NCBI GenBank assembly: GCA_002027195.1
Contig: MWJO01000020.1
Span: forward strand, 31,987 to 95,986
Direction of reading: 5' to 3'
From: Streptomyces sp. GKU 895
GTDB taxonomy: Bacteria > Actinomycetota > Actinomycetes > Streptomycetales > Streptomycetaceae
DNA length: 64,000 nucleotides
Shown: positions 48,126-57,900 of the stretch, piece after piece
How positions within the stretch are numbered: position 1 is the first letter of the stretch
How the letters are laid out: each line of letters opens with the position of its first letter
The notes under the pieces: generated by a model
What the model was told of the DNA's origin: nothing
The model's database searches: none
Seen by the model: only the letters and a program-made list of their open reading frames with translations
Program-made: the position numbers and the translations under genes

Positions 48126-51100
48126 TCACACTCCCGCGGGTTCCGGCTGGGCCGGTGCCTCCGCCTTCTTCTCCCGCTTCAGGGCCCGCTTCTTCGCGCG
48201 GCGCTCCTTGCGGAGCTCCAGCATCGTGTAGAGCGTCGGGACCAGGAGCAGGGTCAGCAGGGTCGAGGTGATCAGACCGCCGATCACGACGACGGCCAGC
48301 GGCTGGGCGATGAAGCCGCCCTCGCCGGTGACCCCGAGGGCCATCGGGAGCAGGGCGAAGATCGTCGCCAGGGCCGTCATCAGGATCGGGCGGAGCCGGT
48401 GGCGGCCGCCCTCGATGACGGCGTCGACCGTCGCATAGCCCTGCCTGCGGTACTGGTTGATGAGGTCGATCAGCACGATCGCGTTCGTCACCACGATGCC
48501 GATCAGCATCAGCATGCCGATCATCGCGGGGACGCCCATCGGGGTACCGGTGAGGATCAGCAGGCCGATCGCGCCCGTCGCCGCGAACGGGATGGAGACG
48601 AGGAGGATCAGCGGCTGGACCAGTGACCGGAACGTCGCCACCAGCAGCATGAAGACGATCGCGATCGCCGCGAGCATCGCCAGGCCCAGGTTCTTGAACG
48701 CGCTGTCCTGGTCGGAGGTGACACCGCCGATCTCGGCCGTGGCGCCCGCCGGGAGCTTCAGCGCGTCGAGCTTGGACGTGAGGTCCTGGCTCACCGCGCC
48801 CGTGTTGTCGCCGGTCGGCTTGGCGGTGATGGTCGCCGCGCGCTGACCGTCGATCCGGGTCATCGACACCGGGCCGTCCACCAGCTTCACCGTGGCGATG
48901 TCACCCAGCTTCACCGGGCCCAGCTTCAGGTTCCGCAGCTCGTCCAGCGTCCGCGCGGGCTTCGCCGACCGGATGACGACATCGCGCTCGGTGTCGTCGA
49001 GGATCGCCTTGGCGGCGGTGGTGCCCTTGACCGCCTGGGCGACGGCCTGGCCGAGCGTCTGGTCGTTGAACCGGCCGCGGCGCCTTGGAGTTGGCCTTCA
49101 CCGAGATGCGCGGGACGCTCTCGGCGAGGTTGCTGGTGACGTCGGTGACGTCGTCCAACCCGGCCACGGTCTTGCGCACTTCCTCGGACGCCTCGCGCAG
49201 GACGTTCGCGTCGGCCGCCTTCACGACGACGCTCAGGTCCTGGCTGCCGAAGCCGTCGCCGGCCGCGATGGTCGTCGTACCGATGCCGTCGAGCTTCTTC
49301 AGTCCGGCCTCGATGCTGTCCTGGACGTCGTCGGAGGAGGCCGAGTCGTCCAGCATCACCGAGTAGGAGGCCTGGTTGGTGTCGGTGCCGCCGCCGAAGG
49401 CGGCCATGAAGCCGGACGAGCCGATGGTGACCTGGTAGTCCTTGACGCCCTCGGTGTCGGCGAGCAGCTTCTCGACCTTCTTCGCCTGCTCGTCGGTCGC
49501 GGCCAGGCTGGTGCCGGGCTTCAACTCCTGCTTGACGGTGAGCACTTCCTGCTCGCCCTGGTCGAAGAAGTTCGTCTTCAGCAGCCCGGACATGCCGAAC
49601 GTGCCGATGAGGATGACGACCGCGATCAGCACGCTGGTCAGGCGGCGCCGGGTCGCGAACCGCAGGACCGGGACGTAGAGCCGCTGGAGCCTGCTCCTCG
49701 CCTCCTTCTCCTCGGCGAGGCGGCGGGCCTCCTCCGCGTCCTCGGGGGTGTTCTTCGGGGCGCGCAGGAACCAGTACGACAGGACGGGGACGACCGTCAG
49801 CGAGACCACGAGGGACGCGAGCAGCGCGGCCGTCACCGTCAGGCTGAAGGAGCCGAACAGCTCGCCCACCATGCCGCCGACCAGGCCGATCGGCAGGAAC
49901 ACGGCGACCGTGGTGAGGGTGGAGGAGGTGACCGCGCCGGCGACCTCGCGGACCGCCTTGAGGATGGCGTCCTGGCGTTCCTCGCCGTAGCCGAGATGGC
50001 GCTTGATGTTCTCCAGGACCACGATCGAGTCGTCGACGACCCGGCCGATGGCGATGGTCAGCGCGCCCAGCGTGAGCATGTTCAGGGACAGGTCGCGCGT
50101 CCACAGGACGATCAGCGCCAGCACCACCGACAGCGGGATGGACACCGCCGTGACGAGGGTGGAGCGGACGGACGCCAGGAAGACCAGGATGACGAGCACC
50201 GCGAAGAGCAGGCCGAGCGCGCCCTCGGTGGTCAGGCCCTCGATGGCCTTGGCGACCGCCGGTCCCTGGTCGGAGACGACGGTGATCTCGGAGCCGCTGC
50301 CGAGGTCCTTGCGCAGGGCGGGCAGCTTGTCCTCGACGGCGTCGGAGATGGAGACCGCGCTGCCGTCCTTGTCCATGGTGACCATGACGGCGAGGCTGGG
50401 CTTGCCGTCGGTGCGGGTGATCGAGTCGGCGGCGGCCTCCTCCTGCTTGACGGCGGCCACCTCCCCGAGGCGCACGGGCTTGCTTCCGGGCGTACCGGTG
50501 ACCATCAGGTCCTGGATCTGCGCGACCGAGGTGAAGCCGCCGCCGACCTGGACGGTGCGGTTCGCGCCGTCCTCGTCGAAGGAACCGGCCGGGACGGTCG
50601 CGCCGCCCGCCTGGAGGGCCTGGGCGAGGGCGGCCGAGGTGAGACCGGCCTTCGCGAGCTTGGCGTCGTCCGGGGTGACGGTGACCTGGAGGTCGCGGAC
50701 GCCGTCGACGGTGACCTGGCCGACGCCGTCGATCGACTTCAGCTCCGGCACGACCGTCTTGTCGAGCTGGTCGGCGAGGGCCTGCTGGTCCTTGCCGGAG
50801 GTGACGGCGAGGACGACGGTCGGCATGTCGTCCGTGGAACCGGCGATGACCTGCGGGTCCACGGAGTCCGGGAGCTGGACGCGGGCCCGGTTGACGGCCT
50901 GCTGGACGTCGGCGACGAGCTGCTTGGTGTCGGGGCCGTAGTCGAAGGACGCCATGATCACGGCGTTGCCCTCACTGGCCGTCGAGGTGACGCCCTCGAT
51001 GCCGTCGACGGCTTCGAGGCTGTCCTCGATGGGCTCGACGACCTGCTTCTCGACGACGTCCGGGGAAGCGCCCTGGTAAGGGGCCAGCACGGACACCATG

Positions 51101-51231
51101 GGCAGCTCGATGGAGGGCAGCAGCTGCTGCTTGAGCTGGGGGATCGCGATCGCGCCGAAGGCGAGCGCGATGATCGACATCAGGCCTATCAGGGCACGCT
51201 GGGCGAGGCTGAACTTCGACAGCCAGGACAT
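48126..51231 (-). CDS. RND-family efflux transporter, frameshifted
   Basis: About 1035 aa. HAE1/AcrB-like. N-terminal TM1 (ALIGLMSIIALAFGAIAIP), periplasmic domain with PTVVLAVTSG, and helices with the proton-relay Asp pair region RVVDDSIVVLENIKRHLG. The C-terminal half begins VKLGDIATVKLVDGPVS and ends in a basic KKRALKREKK tail. The frame is broken at about 49078 (net loss of two or gain of one base). No membrane-fusion protein is adjacent. Substrate unknown. Confidence 0.9.
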
Positions 51232-51366
51232 GGGTCAGGGATCTCAATTCTGTGAGCGGCAGAAGTGGCCCCTACACCCTGTGTCCTGTGGGGCGGGTGT
51301 TTCGTAGCCCCCAGGTCCATTTCCTTATCCGGCGCATACTCCGGCCGCAGTACGCCGGGGTGGAGT

Positions 51367-52050
51367 TCACTCCACCCTCGGACGTACCAGCCCCGACTCG
51401 TAGGCGATCACCACCAGCTGCGCCCGGTCCCGCGCGCCCAGTTTCGCCATGGCCCGGTTGACGTGCGTCTTCACGGTCAGCGGGCTGACCTCCAGCCGCT
51501 CGGCGATCTCGTCGTTGGAATGCCCGCCGGCGACCTGGACGAGCACCTCGCGCTCCCGCACGGTCAGTGCCTCCAGGCGGGCGGTGCGGGCGGGGTCGGC
51601 ACTCTCGTCGGCGCCGTCGCCCTGGGCGAGGAAGCGGGCGATGAGGCCCTTGGTGGCGGCCGGGGACAGCAGCGCCTCGCCGCCGGCCGCGATCCGGATC
51701 GCGCTGAGCAGTTCCTCGGGCTCGCTGCCCTTGCCGAGGAAGCCGGAGGCGCCGGCCCGCAGCGACTGCACCACGTAGTCGTCGACCTCGAACGTCGTCA
51801 GGATGACGACACGGACCTGGGCGAGGGACGGGTCCTCGCTGATCATGCGGGTGGCGGCGAGGCCGTCGGTGCCGGGCATCCGGATGTCCATCAGCACGAC
51901 GTCGGCCCGCTCCTCCTTGGCCAGCCGCACCGCCTCCGCCCCGTCGGAGGCCTCCCCCACGACCTCCATGTCGGGCTCGGAGTCGACGAGCACCCGGAAG
52001 GCGCTGCGCAGCAGGGCCTGGTCGTCGGCGAGCAGGACGCGGATGGTCAT
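51367..52050 (-). CDS. NarL/LuxR-family response regulator
   Basis: 227 aa. Phosphoacceptor Asp about residue 54 in VVLMDIRMPGTDG, acidic pair in LADDQA, Lys in FLGKGSEPEE. The LuxR HTH at the C-terminus is LTVREREVLVQVAGGHSNDEIAERL. Its ATG overlaps the stop of a small ORF and it is encoded with a DesK-type kinase. Regulon unknown; the adjacent RND gene is a possible target (inference). Confidence 0.92.
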   Translation of the reverse strand: MTIRVLLADDQALLRSAFRVLVDSEPDMEVVGEASDGAEAVRLAKEERADVVLMDIRMPGTDGLAATRMISEDPSLAQVRVVILTTFEVDDYVVQSLRAGASGFLGKGSEPEELLSAIRIAAGGEALLSPAATKGLIARFLAQGDGADESADPARTARLEALTVREREVLVQVAGGHSNDEIAERLEVSPLTVKTHVNRAMAKLGARDRAQLVVIAYESGLVRPRVE

Positions 52051-52181
52051 ACGGGGTCCTCTGCGGCAGGGGGTTCGGTTGCGGCGAGACGCCGGATCGC
52101 GGCGGGCGTCCCGGTCGCGGCGGAAGGCTCGGTGCTACGACAACTGCCGCGGGGTGTGCCTGAGTTCCGCGGGTCGGTCAT
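52047..52181 (-). CDS. candidate 44-aa ORF exactly tiled between histidine kinase and response regulator
   Basis: 44 codons, ATG at 52181, Pro/Ala/Thr-rich with an EDPV C-terminus. Its start overlaps the kinase stop by 4 bp (ATGA) and its stop overlaps the regulator start by 4 bp (ATGA). GGTCATACGGGGTC occurs at both junctions (52045-52058 and 52176-52189). No homologue is recognised. It could be a real small protein or an insertion/duplication that happens to keep frame. Confidence 0.4.
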   Translation of the reverse strand: MTDPRNSGTPRGSCRSTEPSAATGTPAAIRRLAATEPPAAEDPV

Positions 52182-53404
52182 ACGGGGTCGGCGGCGTCGC
52201 GGCCGCGGGTCTTGACCGGCAGGATCGCATGGACCCGGAAGCCGCCGCCGTAACGGGGACCGGTGGTGAGGGTGCCGCGCAGGGCGGTGACGCGCTCGCG
52301 CATGCCGAGCAGCCCGTGCCCGCCGCCGTCCGCCGGGTCGTCGCCGTCGCCGTCGCCGGCGCCGTTGTCGAGGACGGTGATCTCGATGTTCGGTCCCACG
52401 CGGACGACGCTGACCTCGGCCTTGGCCTCGCCGCCCGCGTGCTTCTGGACGTTGGTGAGGGCTTCCTGGATGACCCGGTAGGCGGCCAGGTCCACGGCGG
52501 CGGGCAGGACGGTGCCGGCGTCGGCGCGGGCGACCTCGACATGCAGCCCGGCGCTGCGGAAGGTGCCGACGAGTTCGTCGAGGCGGTCGAGGCCGGGGGC
52601 GGGCTCGGTCGGGGCCTCGGGGTCGCCGGACTGCCGGAGCAGGCCGACGGTGGCACGGAGTTCGTTGAGCGCGGAGCGGCTGGCCTCGCGCACATGGGAC
52701 AGCGCCTCCTTGGCCTGGTCGGGCCGCTTGTCCATGACGTGCGCGGCGACGCCCGCCTGGACGTTGACCAGGGCGATGTGGTGGGCGACGACGTCGTGCA
52801 GATCGCGGGCGATCCGCAGCCGCTCCTCGGCGACCCGGCGGCGGGCCTCCTCCTCGCGGGTGCGTTCCGCCTTCTCGGCGCGGTCCTGGATAGCCTGCAC
52901 GAAGGCGCGGCGGCTGCGGACCGCGTCGCCCGCGGTGGCCCCGATGCCGGTCCAGGCGAAGATGCCGAGGTTCTCCTGGGCGTACCAGGGCAGCGGGCCG
53001 CCGAGCATGGCGGCGGCGGTGAGGACGGTCATCGTGAGCAGGCCGACCCGCCAGGTGGTGGGGCGGTCGGTGGTGGAGGCGACGGTGTAGAGGGCGATCA
53101 CCGCGGACATGGCGACGGGGGCGCGGGGGTCGCCGGTGACGCACTCGACGATCGAGAAGGTGCCGGTGAGGGCGAGGACCGTGATGGGGGCGCGGCGGCG
53201 GAAGACGAGCGCGGCGGCGCTGAGGCCGATGAGGACGAGGCTGAGCGGGTCCGGGGTGCGGATGCCCCAGGTGACTCCGTCGGGGCCGTGCGGGTCCACG
53301 AAGGAGCCGGCCACCATGCAGGCGAGGACGCCGATCGCGAGGAGGGCGTCCAGCGCCATGGGGTGCGCCTTCAGCTGGTGCCGGATGCGGTCGACGGTGC
53401 TCAC
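52178..53404 (-). CDS. DesK/NarL-type sensor histidine kinase
   Basis: 408 aa from the GTG at 53404. Four to five N-terminal membrane helices, then a cytoplasmic HisKA_3 domain with RIARDLHDVVAHHIALVNVQ, N-box EALTNVQKHAGG and G-box LDNGAGDGDG, ending DAADPV. The autophosphorylating His is in the RDLHD motif. Paired with the regulator downstream. Membrane-thickness or envelope-stress sensing is common in this class, but unproven here. Confidence 0.92.
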   Translation of the reverse strand: MSTVDRIRHQLKAHPMALDALLAIGVLACMVAGSFVDPHGPDGVTWGIRTPDPLSLVLIGLSAAALVFRRRAPITVLALTGTFSIVECVTGDPRAPVAMSAVIALYTVASTTDRPTTWRVGLLTMTVLTAAAMLGGPLPWYAQENLGIFAWTGIGATAGDAVRSRRAFVQAIQDRAEKAERTREEEARRRVAEERLRIARDLHDVVAHHIALVNVQAGVAAHVMDKRPDQAKEALSHVREASRSALNELRATVGLLRQSGDPEAPTEPAPGLDRLDELVGTFRSAGLHVEVARADAGTVLPAAVDLAAYRVIQEALTNVQKHAGGEAKAEVSVVRVGPNIEITVLDNGAGDGDGDDPADGGGHGLLGMRERVTALRGTLTTGPRYGGGFRVHAILPVKTRGRDAADPV

Positions 53405-53568
53405 GTCTGCCAAGGTACGGGTGCCGTGCCGGGGGCGGAACGGGGGCCACCTGTAGGTCTGCTGTCGCCTTGCCCGGCGTCGGTCGTGCCCGCACCGGGG
53501 GCTCCGTCCCCAGACCCCCGGCCTGTGCCCACCCGCCACCCGTTTACTGTCGGCTGAAAAGTGGCCCT

Positions 53569-53847
53569 CTAACCCGGGATCAGCCCGTCGTCGCTGAGCA
53601 TCTCCCGGACCTCGTCCAGCGTCGCGTCCGGGGACGGCAGGATCAGGTCCGAGGGTTCCAGGGAGTCGTCCGGCACCGGCTCGCCGAGCTCCCTGACCTT
53701 GGCCAGGAGGGCGTCGAAGGTGCGGCGGAAGCCGGGGCCGTCGCCGTTCTCCATCTCGGCCAACAGCTCGTCGTCCAGCTTGTTCAGCTCGGTGAGGTGG
53801 CCGTCGGCCAGCCTCACCTGCCCCTCCCCCATGATCCGTACGATCAT
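53569..53847 (-). CDS. PspA-associated protein (PspAA-type)
   Basis: 92 aa, acidic, with MIVRIMGEGQVRLAD at the N-terminus and ATLDEVREMLSDDGLIP at the C-terminus. This small protein accompanies actinobacterial PspA and helps link it to the membrane-stress response. It is 32 bp downstream of pspA on the same strand, so one operon. The assignment rests on this pairing and on memory of the family. Confidence 0.85.
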   Translation of the reverse strand: MIVRIMGEGQVRLADGHLTELNKLDDELLAEMENGDGPGFRRTFDALLAKVRELGEPVPDDSLEPSDLILPSPDATLDEVREMLSDDGLIPG

Positions 53848-53879
53848 GTCGCCCTCCTAGGCGTGGGCCCCGCCGTCCG

Positions 53880-54674
53880 TCACTGCTTGTCGAAGCGCGG
53901 GGTGTCCTGCGGCTGCTGCTGGGACTGCGACTGGCTCGGGCCACCCTCGATGGCCTGCTGGGAGGAGGAGCCTCCGGCCAGCTCGGCCTTCATGCGCTGC
54001 AGTTCCAGCTCTACATCCGTACCACCGGAGAGCCGGTCCAGCTCGGCCTGGATGTCGTCCTTGTGCATGCCGGACTGGTCGTCGAGGGCGCCGGAGGCGA
54101 GGAGTTCGTCGATCGCGCCCGCGCGGGCCTGGAGCTGGGCGGTCTTGTCCTCGGCACGCTGGATGGCCATGCCGACGTCGCCCATCTCCTCGGAGATGCC
54201 GGAGAAGGCCTCGCCGATCCGGGTCTGGGCCTGGGCCGCGGTGTACGTGGCCTTGATGGTCTCCTTCTTCGTGCGGAAGGCGTCGACCTTGGCCTGGAGC
54301 CGCTGGGCCGCCAGGGTGAGCTTCTCCTCCTCGCCCTGCAGCGTCGCGTGCTGGGTCTCCAGGTCCGTGACCTGCTGCTGGAGGGCGGCCCGGCGGGACA
54401 GCGCCTCGCGGGCGAGGTCCTCACGGCCGAGCGCGAGCGCCTTGCGGCCCTGGTCCTCCAGCTTGGAGGACTGCGACTGCAGCTGGTTGAGCTGGAGTTC
54501 CAGGCGCTTGCGGGACGTGGCCACGTCGGCCACCCCGCGGCGGACCTTCTGGAGCAGCTCCAGCTGCTTCTGGTACGAGTAATCGAGGGTTTCGCGCGGG
54601 TCCTCGGCCCGGTCAAGGGCCTTGTTCGCCTTCGCGCGGAAGATCATCCCCATACGCTTCATGACACCGCTCAT
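53880..54674 (-). CDS. pspA: phage-shock protein A / IM30 (ESCRT-III-like)
   Basis: 264 aa. Nearly all coiled coil, with the usual N-terminal amphipathic segment (GVMKRMGMIFRAKANKALDRA) and EDPRETLDYSYQKQLELL. The C-terminal tail is Gln/Ser-rich. It stabilises the plasma membrane under stress; the Streptomyces homologue is induced by envelope stress. Start at 54674 (MSGVMKRM) or 54662. Confidence 0.95.
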   Translation of the reverse strand: MSGVMKRMGMIFRAKANKALDRAEDPRETLDYSYQKQLELLQKVRRGVADVATSRKRLELQLNQLQSQSSKLEDQGRKALALGREDLAREALSRRAALQQQVTDLETQHATLQGEEEKLTLAAQRLQAKVDAFRTKKETIKATYTAAQAQTRIGEAFSGISEEMGDVGMAIQRAEDKTAQLQARAGAIDELLASGALDDQSGMHKDDIQAELDRLSGGTDVELELQRMKAELAGGSSSQQAIEGGPSQSQSQQQPQDTPRFDKQ

Positions 54675-54955
54675 GGGCTTCGCGCGCCCCCTTCTGACGG
54701 ACTTCCAGCTCCAGCTCTGCGACAGAACCCACAGTACGGGCCCTGCATCCATTGACGCACTGTTCGGGGACGGATGCGCTCATCCCCAAGGACGAGTGCC
54801 TCAGGCCTTGCTCCGGCGTGAGGAGTAGGTGACCTTCAGGGTGAGCGGTCGGCCACCGGACGTCCCCTCTGTCCCCCTGCATGACGACTGGTGTTGCCGG
54901 ATCGTTCCCCACCGGGCTGGGGTCCAACCCCGGGCACCCCGTACCCTTGGGTTTT

Positions 54956-55555
54956 GTGTTCCGAAGCCGTGCCACCAAGGAAGAGAAGGCCACCGCCGCC
55001 CAGGCCCCGGTGACCGACTCCAAGCAGCCCCGCGATCCGCAGGCCCCCAAGGGTCGGCCCACTCCCAAGCGGAGTGAGGCCCAGTCCCAGCGCCGCAGCG
55101 TCGCCAACACGTCGATGACGCGCAAGGACGCCGCCAAGCGGCAGCGCGACGAGCGTCGTGCCGCGATGGAGAAGCAGCGCCAGGCGCTGGCCGGCGGTGA
55201 CGAGCGGTATCTGCCCGCCCGTGACAAGGGCCCGGTCCGCAAGTTCGCGCGCGACACCATCGACTCGCGGTTCAACGTGGCGGAGTTCTTCCTGCCCATG
55301 GCCGTGATCATCCTCGTGCTGAGCATGGTGCAGGTGGGCGCGCTGCAGAGCATCGCGCTGCTGCTGTGGCTCGTCGTGATCGTGCTGATCGTGCTCGACT
55401 CGATCCTCACCGCCTTCCGCCTGAAGAAGCGGCTCGCCGAGCGCTTCCCGGACCACAACCGGAAGGGCGCGGTGGCCTACGCCCTCATGCGCTCCCTCCA
55501 GATGCGCCGGCTCCGGCTGCCCAAGCCGCAGGTCAAGCGCGGAGAGCGGCCCTGA
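54956..55555 (+). CDS. DUF3043-type integral membrane protein
   Basis: 199 aa from the GTG at 54956. A basic, Gln/Arg-rich cytoplasmic N-terminus (~110 residues, QRDERRAAMEKQRQ), two membrane helices (FFLPMAVIILVLSMVQ; LLLWLVVIVLIVLDSI) and a basic C-terminus. This matches a conserved actinobacterial family (number from memory). Function unknown. Its stop overlaps the methyltransferase start. Confidence 0.85.
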   Translation: MFRSRATKEEKATAAQAPVTDSKQPRDPQAPKGRPTPKRSEAQSQRRSVANTSMTRKDAAKRQRDERRAAMEKQRQALAGGDERYLPARDKGPVRKFARDTIDSRFNVAEFFLPMAVIILVLSMVQVGALQSIALLLWLVVIVLIVLDSILTAFRLKKRLAERFPDHNRKGAVAYALMRSLQMRRLRLPKPQVKRGERP

Positions 55556-56337
55556 GCACTACGCCGTTCACCGGGGGCGCGGAGGCCTGGCTGAACAAGC
55601 TGGGCGGACTGCGGGACGTCGTACGACAGGAGCTGGTGGCCCGGCAGCTCGACGAGCAGATAGCGGGACGTTTCCCGGTCGGGCAGCGGCTGCGCGTGCT
55701 CGACGTGGGCATGGGCCAGGGCACGCAGGCGTTGCGGCTGGCCCGGGCCGGTCACCAGGTGACCGGCGTCGAGAAGGACGCGACGATGCTCGCCGCGGCC
55801 CGGGAGTCCCTGGCGGGTGAGCCGGAGGGCATCCGGGAGCGGGTGCGGCTGGTCCAGGGCGACGGCCGGGACACCGGGGTGCACTTCCTGCCCGGCAGCT
55901 TCGACGTGGTGCTGTGCCATGGCGTGCTGATGTACGTCGAGGAGCCGGACGCCCTGCTGGCGGGCCTCGGGCGGATGCTCGCGCCGGGCGGGCTGGTGTC
56001 GCTGCTGGTGCGCAACGCGGACGCGCTGGCCATGCGGCCGGGGCTGTCCGGTGACTGGGCGACGGCTCTCGCCTCCTTCGACACCGTCTCGTACACCAAC
56101 CGTCTCGGCCTCGACGTACGCGCCGACCGGCTCGCCGCGCTGACCGCGACGCTCGCCGGGATCGGGGCGCCGCTCCAGGCCTGGTACGGCGTACGGGTGT
56201 TCACGGACACCGCGGTGGACGGGGCGGAGATCCCGGCCGACCTGGAGTCGCTGCTGGCGGCCGAGGAGCGGGCCGGGCGGACCGATCCGTACCGGGCGGT
56301 CGCGGCGCTGCTGCACCTGTGCGGGGTACGGGGCTGA
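55552..56337 (+). CDS. class I SAM-dependent methyltransferase with probable CTG start
   Basis: 261 aa. SAM motif I VLDVGMGQGTQALRLA, motif II TGVEKD, motif IV FDVVLCHGVLMY and post-motif LAPGGLVSLL. No ATG/GTG/TTG start fits; the CTG at 55552 has GGAGAG 5 nt upstream and overlaps the upstream stop (CTGA), and the protein then begins LSTTPFTGGAEAWL. Substrate unknown. A CTG start is unusual, so confidence in the exact start is moderate. Confidence 0.87.
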   Translation: MSTTPFTGGAEAWLNKLGGLRDVVRQELVARQLDEQIAGRFPVGQRLRVLDVGMGQGTQALRLARAGHQVTGVEKDATMLAAARESLAGEPEGIRERVRLVQGDGRDTGVHFLPGSFDVVLCHGVLMYVEEPDALLAGLGRMLAPGGLVSLLVRNADALAMRPGLSGDWATALASFDTVSYTNRLGLDVRADRLAALTATLAGIGAPLQAWYGVRVFTDTAVDGAEIPADLESLLAAEERAGRTDPYRAVAALLHLCGVRG

Positions 56338-56341
56338 CGAA

Positions 56342-56423
56342 GCCCGTTCGGATGTACGGCGGCTGAGGCGCCCGTTCGGATGTACAGCGGCTCAGGCGCC
56401 CGTTCGGGTGTACAGCGCAAGCC
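56342..56423 (+). repeat. three 28-bp tandem repeats upstream of HtrA-like gene
   Basis: Units start at 56342, 56370 and 56398, each beginning GCCCGTTCGGATGTAC or a close variant and ending in GGCTCAGGC-like sequence. They lie between the methyltransferase stop and the protease start, close enough to be regulatory sites. Confidence 0.75.
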
Positions 56424-56453
56424 GGACATTCACCCTGAAGTGAGACTCGGGGC

Positions 56454-57533
56454 ATGGACGCTTACCGCCGCCGTGCCCTACGCCTTGTCACGCCCTTCGC
56501 CGCGCTCGCCTGTTCCGTCGCGCTGCTCGCCGGATGCTCCGGCTCCGGTTCCTCCGGTTCTTCCGGCGAGCGGCAGGACCCCACCACCCAGGCCGCCGCT
56601 CCCGCCGTCGACAGCGATCTCCAGGACGACTACCAGCGGGTCATCAGGGAGGTCCTGCCGTCGGTCGTACAGATCCAGGCCTCGGGTGACCTGGGCTCCG
56701 GGGTGGTCTACGACGACAAGGGACACATCGTCACCAACGCGCACGTCGTCGGCAACGACAAGACCTTCCAGGTGACCACCGCCAACAACGAGAACACCCT
56801 GTCGGCGAAGCTCGTCTACTCCTACCCGGAGCAGGACCTCGCCGTCATCAAGCTGGACAAGGTGCCGGGCGGGCTGAAGGCGGCGACGTTCGCGGACTCC
56901 TCGAAGGTCCAGGTCGGCCAGATCGTGCTGGCCATGGGCTCGCCGCTCGGACTGTCGTCCAGCGTGACGCAGGGCATCGTCTCGGCGACCGGGCGGACCG
57001 TCACCGAAGGCCGCTCGGACGGCGGTACGGGCGCGACGATCGGCAACATGGTGCAGACCTCCGCGGCCATCAACCCCGGCAACAGCGGCGGCGCGCTCGT
57101 CAACCTCGACGCGCAGGTCATCGGCATCCCGACGCTCGCCGCGACCGACCCCAACTTCGGCAACAGCGCGGCGCCCGGGATCGGGTTCGCCATCCCCGCG
57201 TCCATGGTGAAGACGGTCGCCGGCCAGATCGTCGCGAACGGCAAGGTCACCGACTCGGGCCGGGCCGCGCTCGGCATCACCGGGCGCACGGTCGTCGACG
57301 ACAGCTTCCAGGCCGCGGGCGTGGCCGTCGTCGAGGTGAAGAGCCGCGGGGCCGCGGACAAGGCCGGCCTGGAGCCCGGCGACATCATCACCAAGCTGGG
57401 TGACACCGACATCACCACGATCACGTCCCTCTCCGAGGCGCTGGCGTCGGATGCGCCGGGTGACAAGACGTCGGTGACGTACACGCGGGACGGGGACGAG
57501 AAGACGGTGGAAGTGACGCTGGGCGAGCAGTGA
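56454..57533 (+). CDS. trypsin-like serine protease with PDZ domain (HtrA/DegP-like), lipoprotein
   Basis: 359 aa. Lipobox VALLAGC. Catalytic triad His in GHIVTNAHVVG, Asp in EQDLAVIK, Ser in INPGNSGGALV. The C-terminal PDZ domain contains AGLEPGDIITKLGD. It degrades or chaperones misfolded envelope proteins. It is the downstream neighbour of a tandem repeat array. Length is full. Confidence 0.92.
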   Translation: MDAYRRRALRLVTPFAALACSVALLAGCSGSGSSGSSGERQDPTTQAAAPAVDSDLQDDYQRVIREVLPSVVQIQASGDLGSGVVYDDKGHIVTNAHVVGNDKTFQVTTANNENTLSAKLVYSYPEQDLAVIKLDKVPGGLKAATFADSSKVQVGQIVLAMGSPLGLSSSVTQGIVSATGRTVTEGRSDGGTGATIGNMVQTSAAINPGNSGGALVNLDAQVIGIPTLAATDPNFGNSAAPGIGFAIPASMVKTVAGQIVANGKVTDSGRAALGITGRTVVDDSFQAAGVAVVEVKSRGAADKAGLEPGDIITKLGDTDITTITSLSEALASDAPGDKTSVTYTRDGDEKTVEVTLGEQ

Positions 57534-57536
57534 GAA

Positions 57537-57570
57537 GGGGGGCGGCCCGAGCGGGCCGCCCCCCTTCTTT
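57537..57570. terminator. bidirectional terminator after HtrA-like gene
   Basis: GGGGGGCGGCCC and GGGCCGCCCCCC around a GAGC loop, then TTCTTTTT. A T-rich tail is rare in this window, so this is a convincing intrinsic terminator serving the convergent pair. Confidence 0.9.
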
Positions 57571-57579
57571 TTCCAGGTC

Positions 57580-57792
57580 CTACGCCTCCTCGGCGTGCAG
57601 GCTCATCGGACCGTAGATCTTGGTGTCGTCCTCGAAGAGGTGCACCTGATCCGCGCCGCCCTCGGCGAGGTCCTTCCAGTACTCACCGACCCAGGACTCG
57701 GCATCCCCCTGCGTGGTGAACTCCTCGGGCTGCACCGCGGGCTGGACCTCCGTCCCGTCGGCCTTCTCGAATCGCCACGTCCATGCCGCCAT
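57580..57792 (-). CDS. small conserved hypothetical protein
   Basis: 70 aa with no signal peptide: WTWRFEKADGTEV, then QGDAESWVGEYWKDLAEGG, and a C-terminal DTKIYGPMSLH. A compact, aromatic-rich fold without named motif. It is convergent with the protease and ends at a shared terminator. I cannot name a function. Similar proteins occur broadly in Streptomyces (memory only). Confidence 0.8.
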   Translation of the reverse strand: MAAWTWRFEKADGTEVQPAVQPEEFTTQGDAESWVGEYWKDLAEGGADQVHLFEDDTKIYGPMSLHAEEA

Positions 57793-57900
57793 GTACGCCT
57801 CCCAGGTGTGACTGCGTTTCAGAGCCTATTCGGTTGTCCGCGGCTGCGTGGGGGCATGCAGCGCGCGCATGATCAGAAGTTACCGGCGAAAATCTGTCCT

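Noticed and set aside
48892..51255. A 787-codon open frame antisense to the RND transporter
   Set aside because: It mirrors the high-GC third-position pattern of the opposite gene, has repetitive Gly/Asp/Arg/His composition and no family motif.
56342..56423. Tandem repeats as a CRISPR array
   Set aside because: Units are directly adjacent with no spacers, and no cas gene is in the window.
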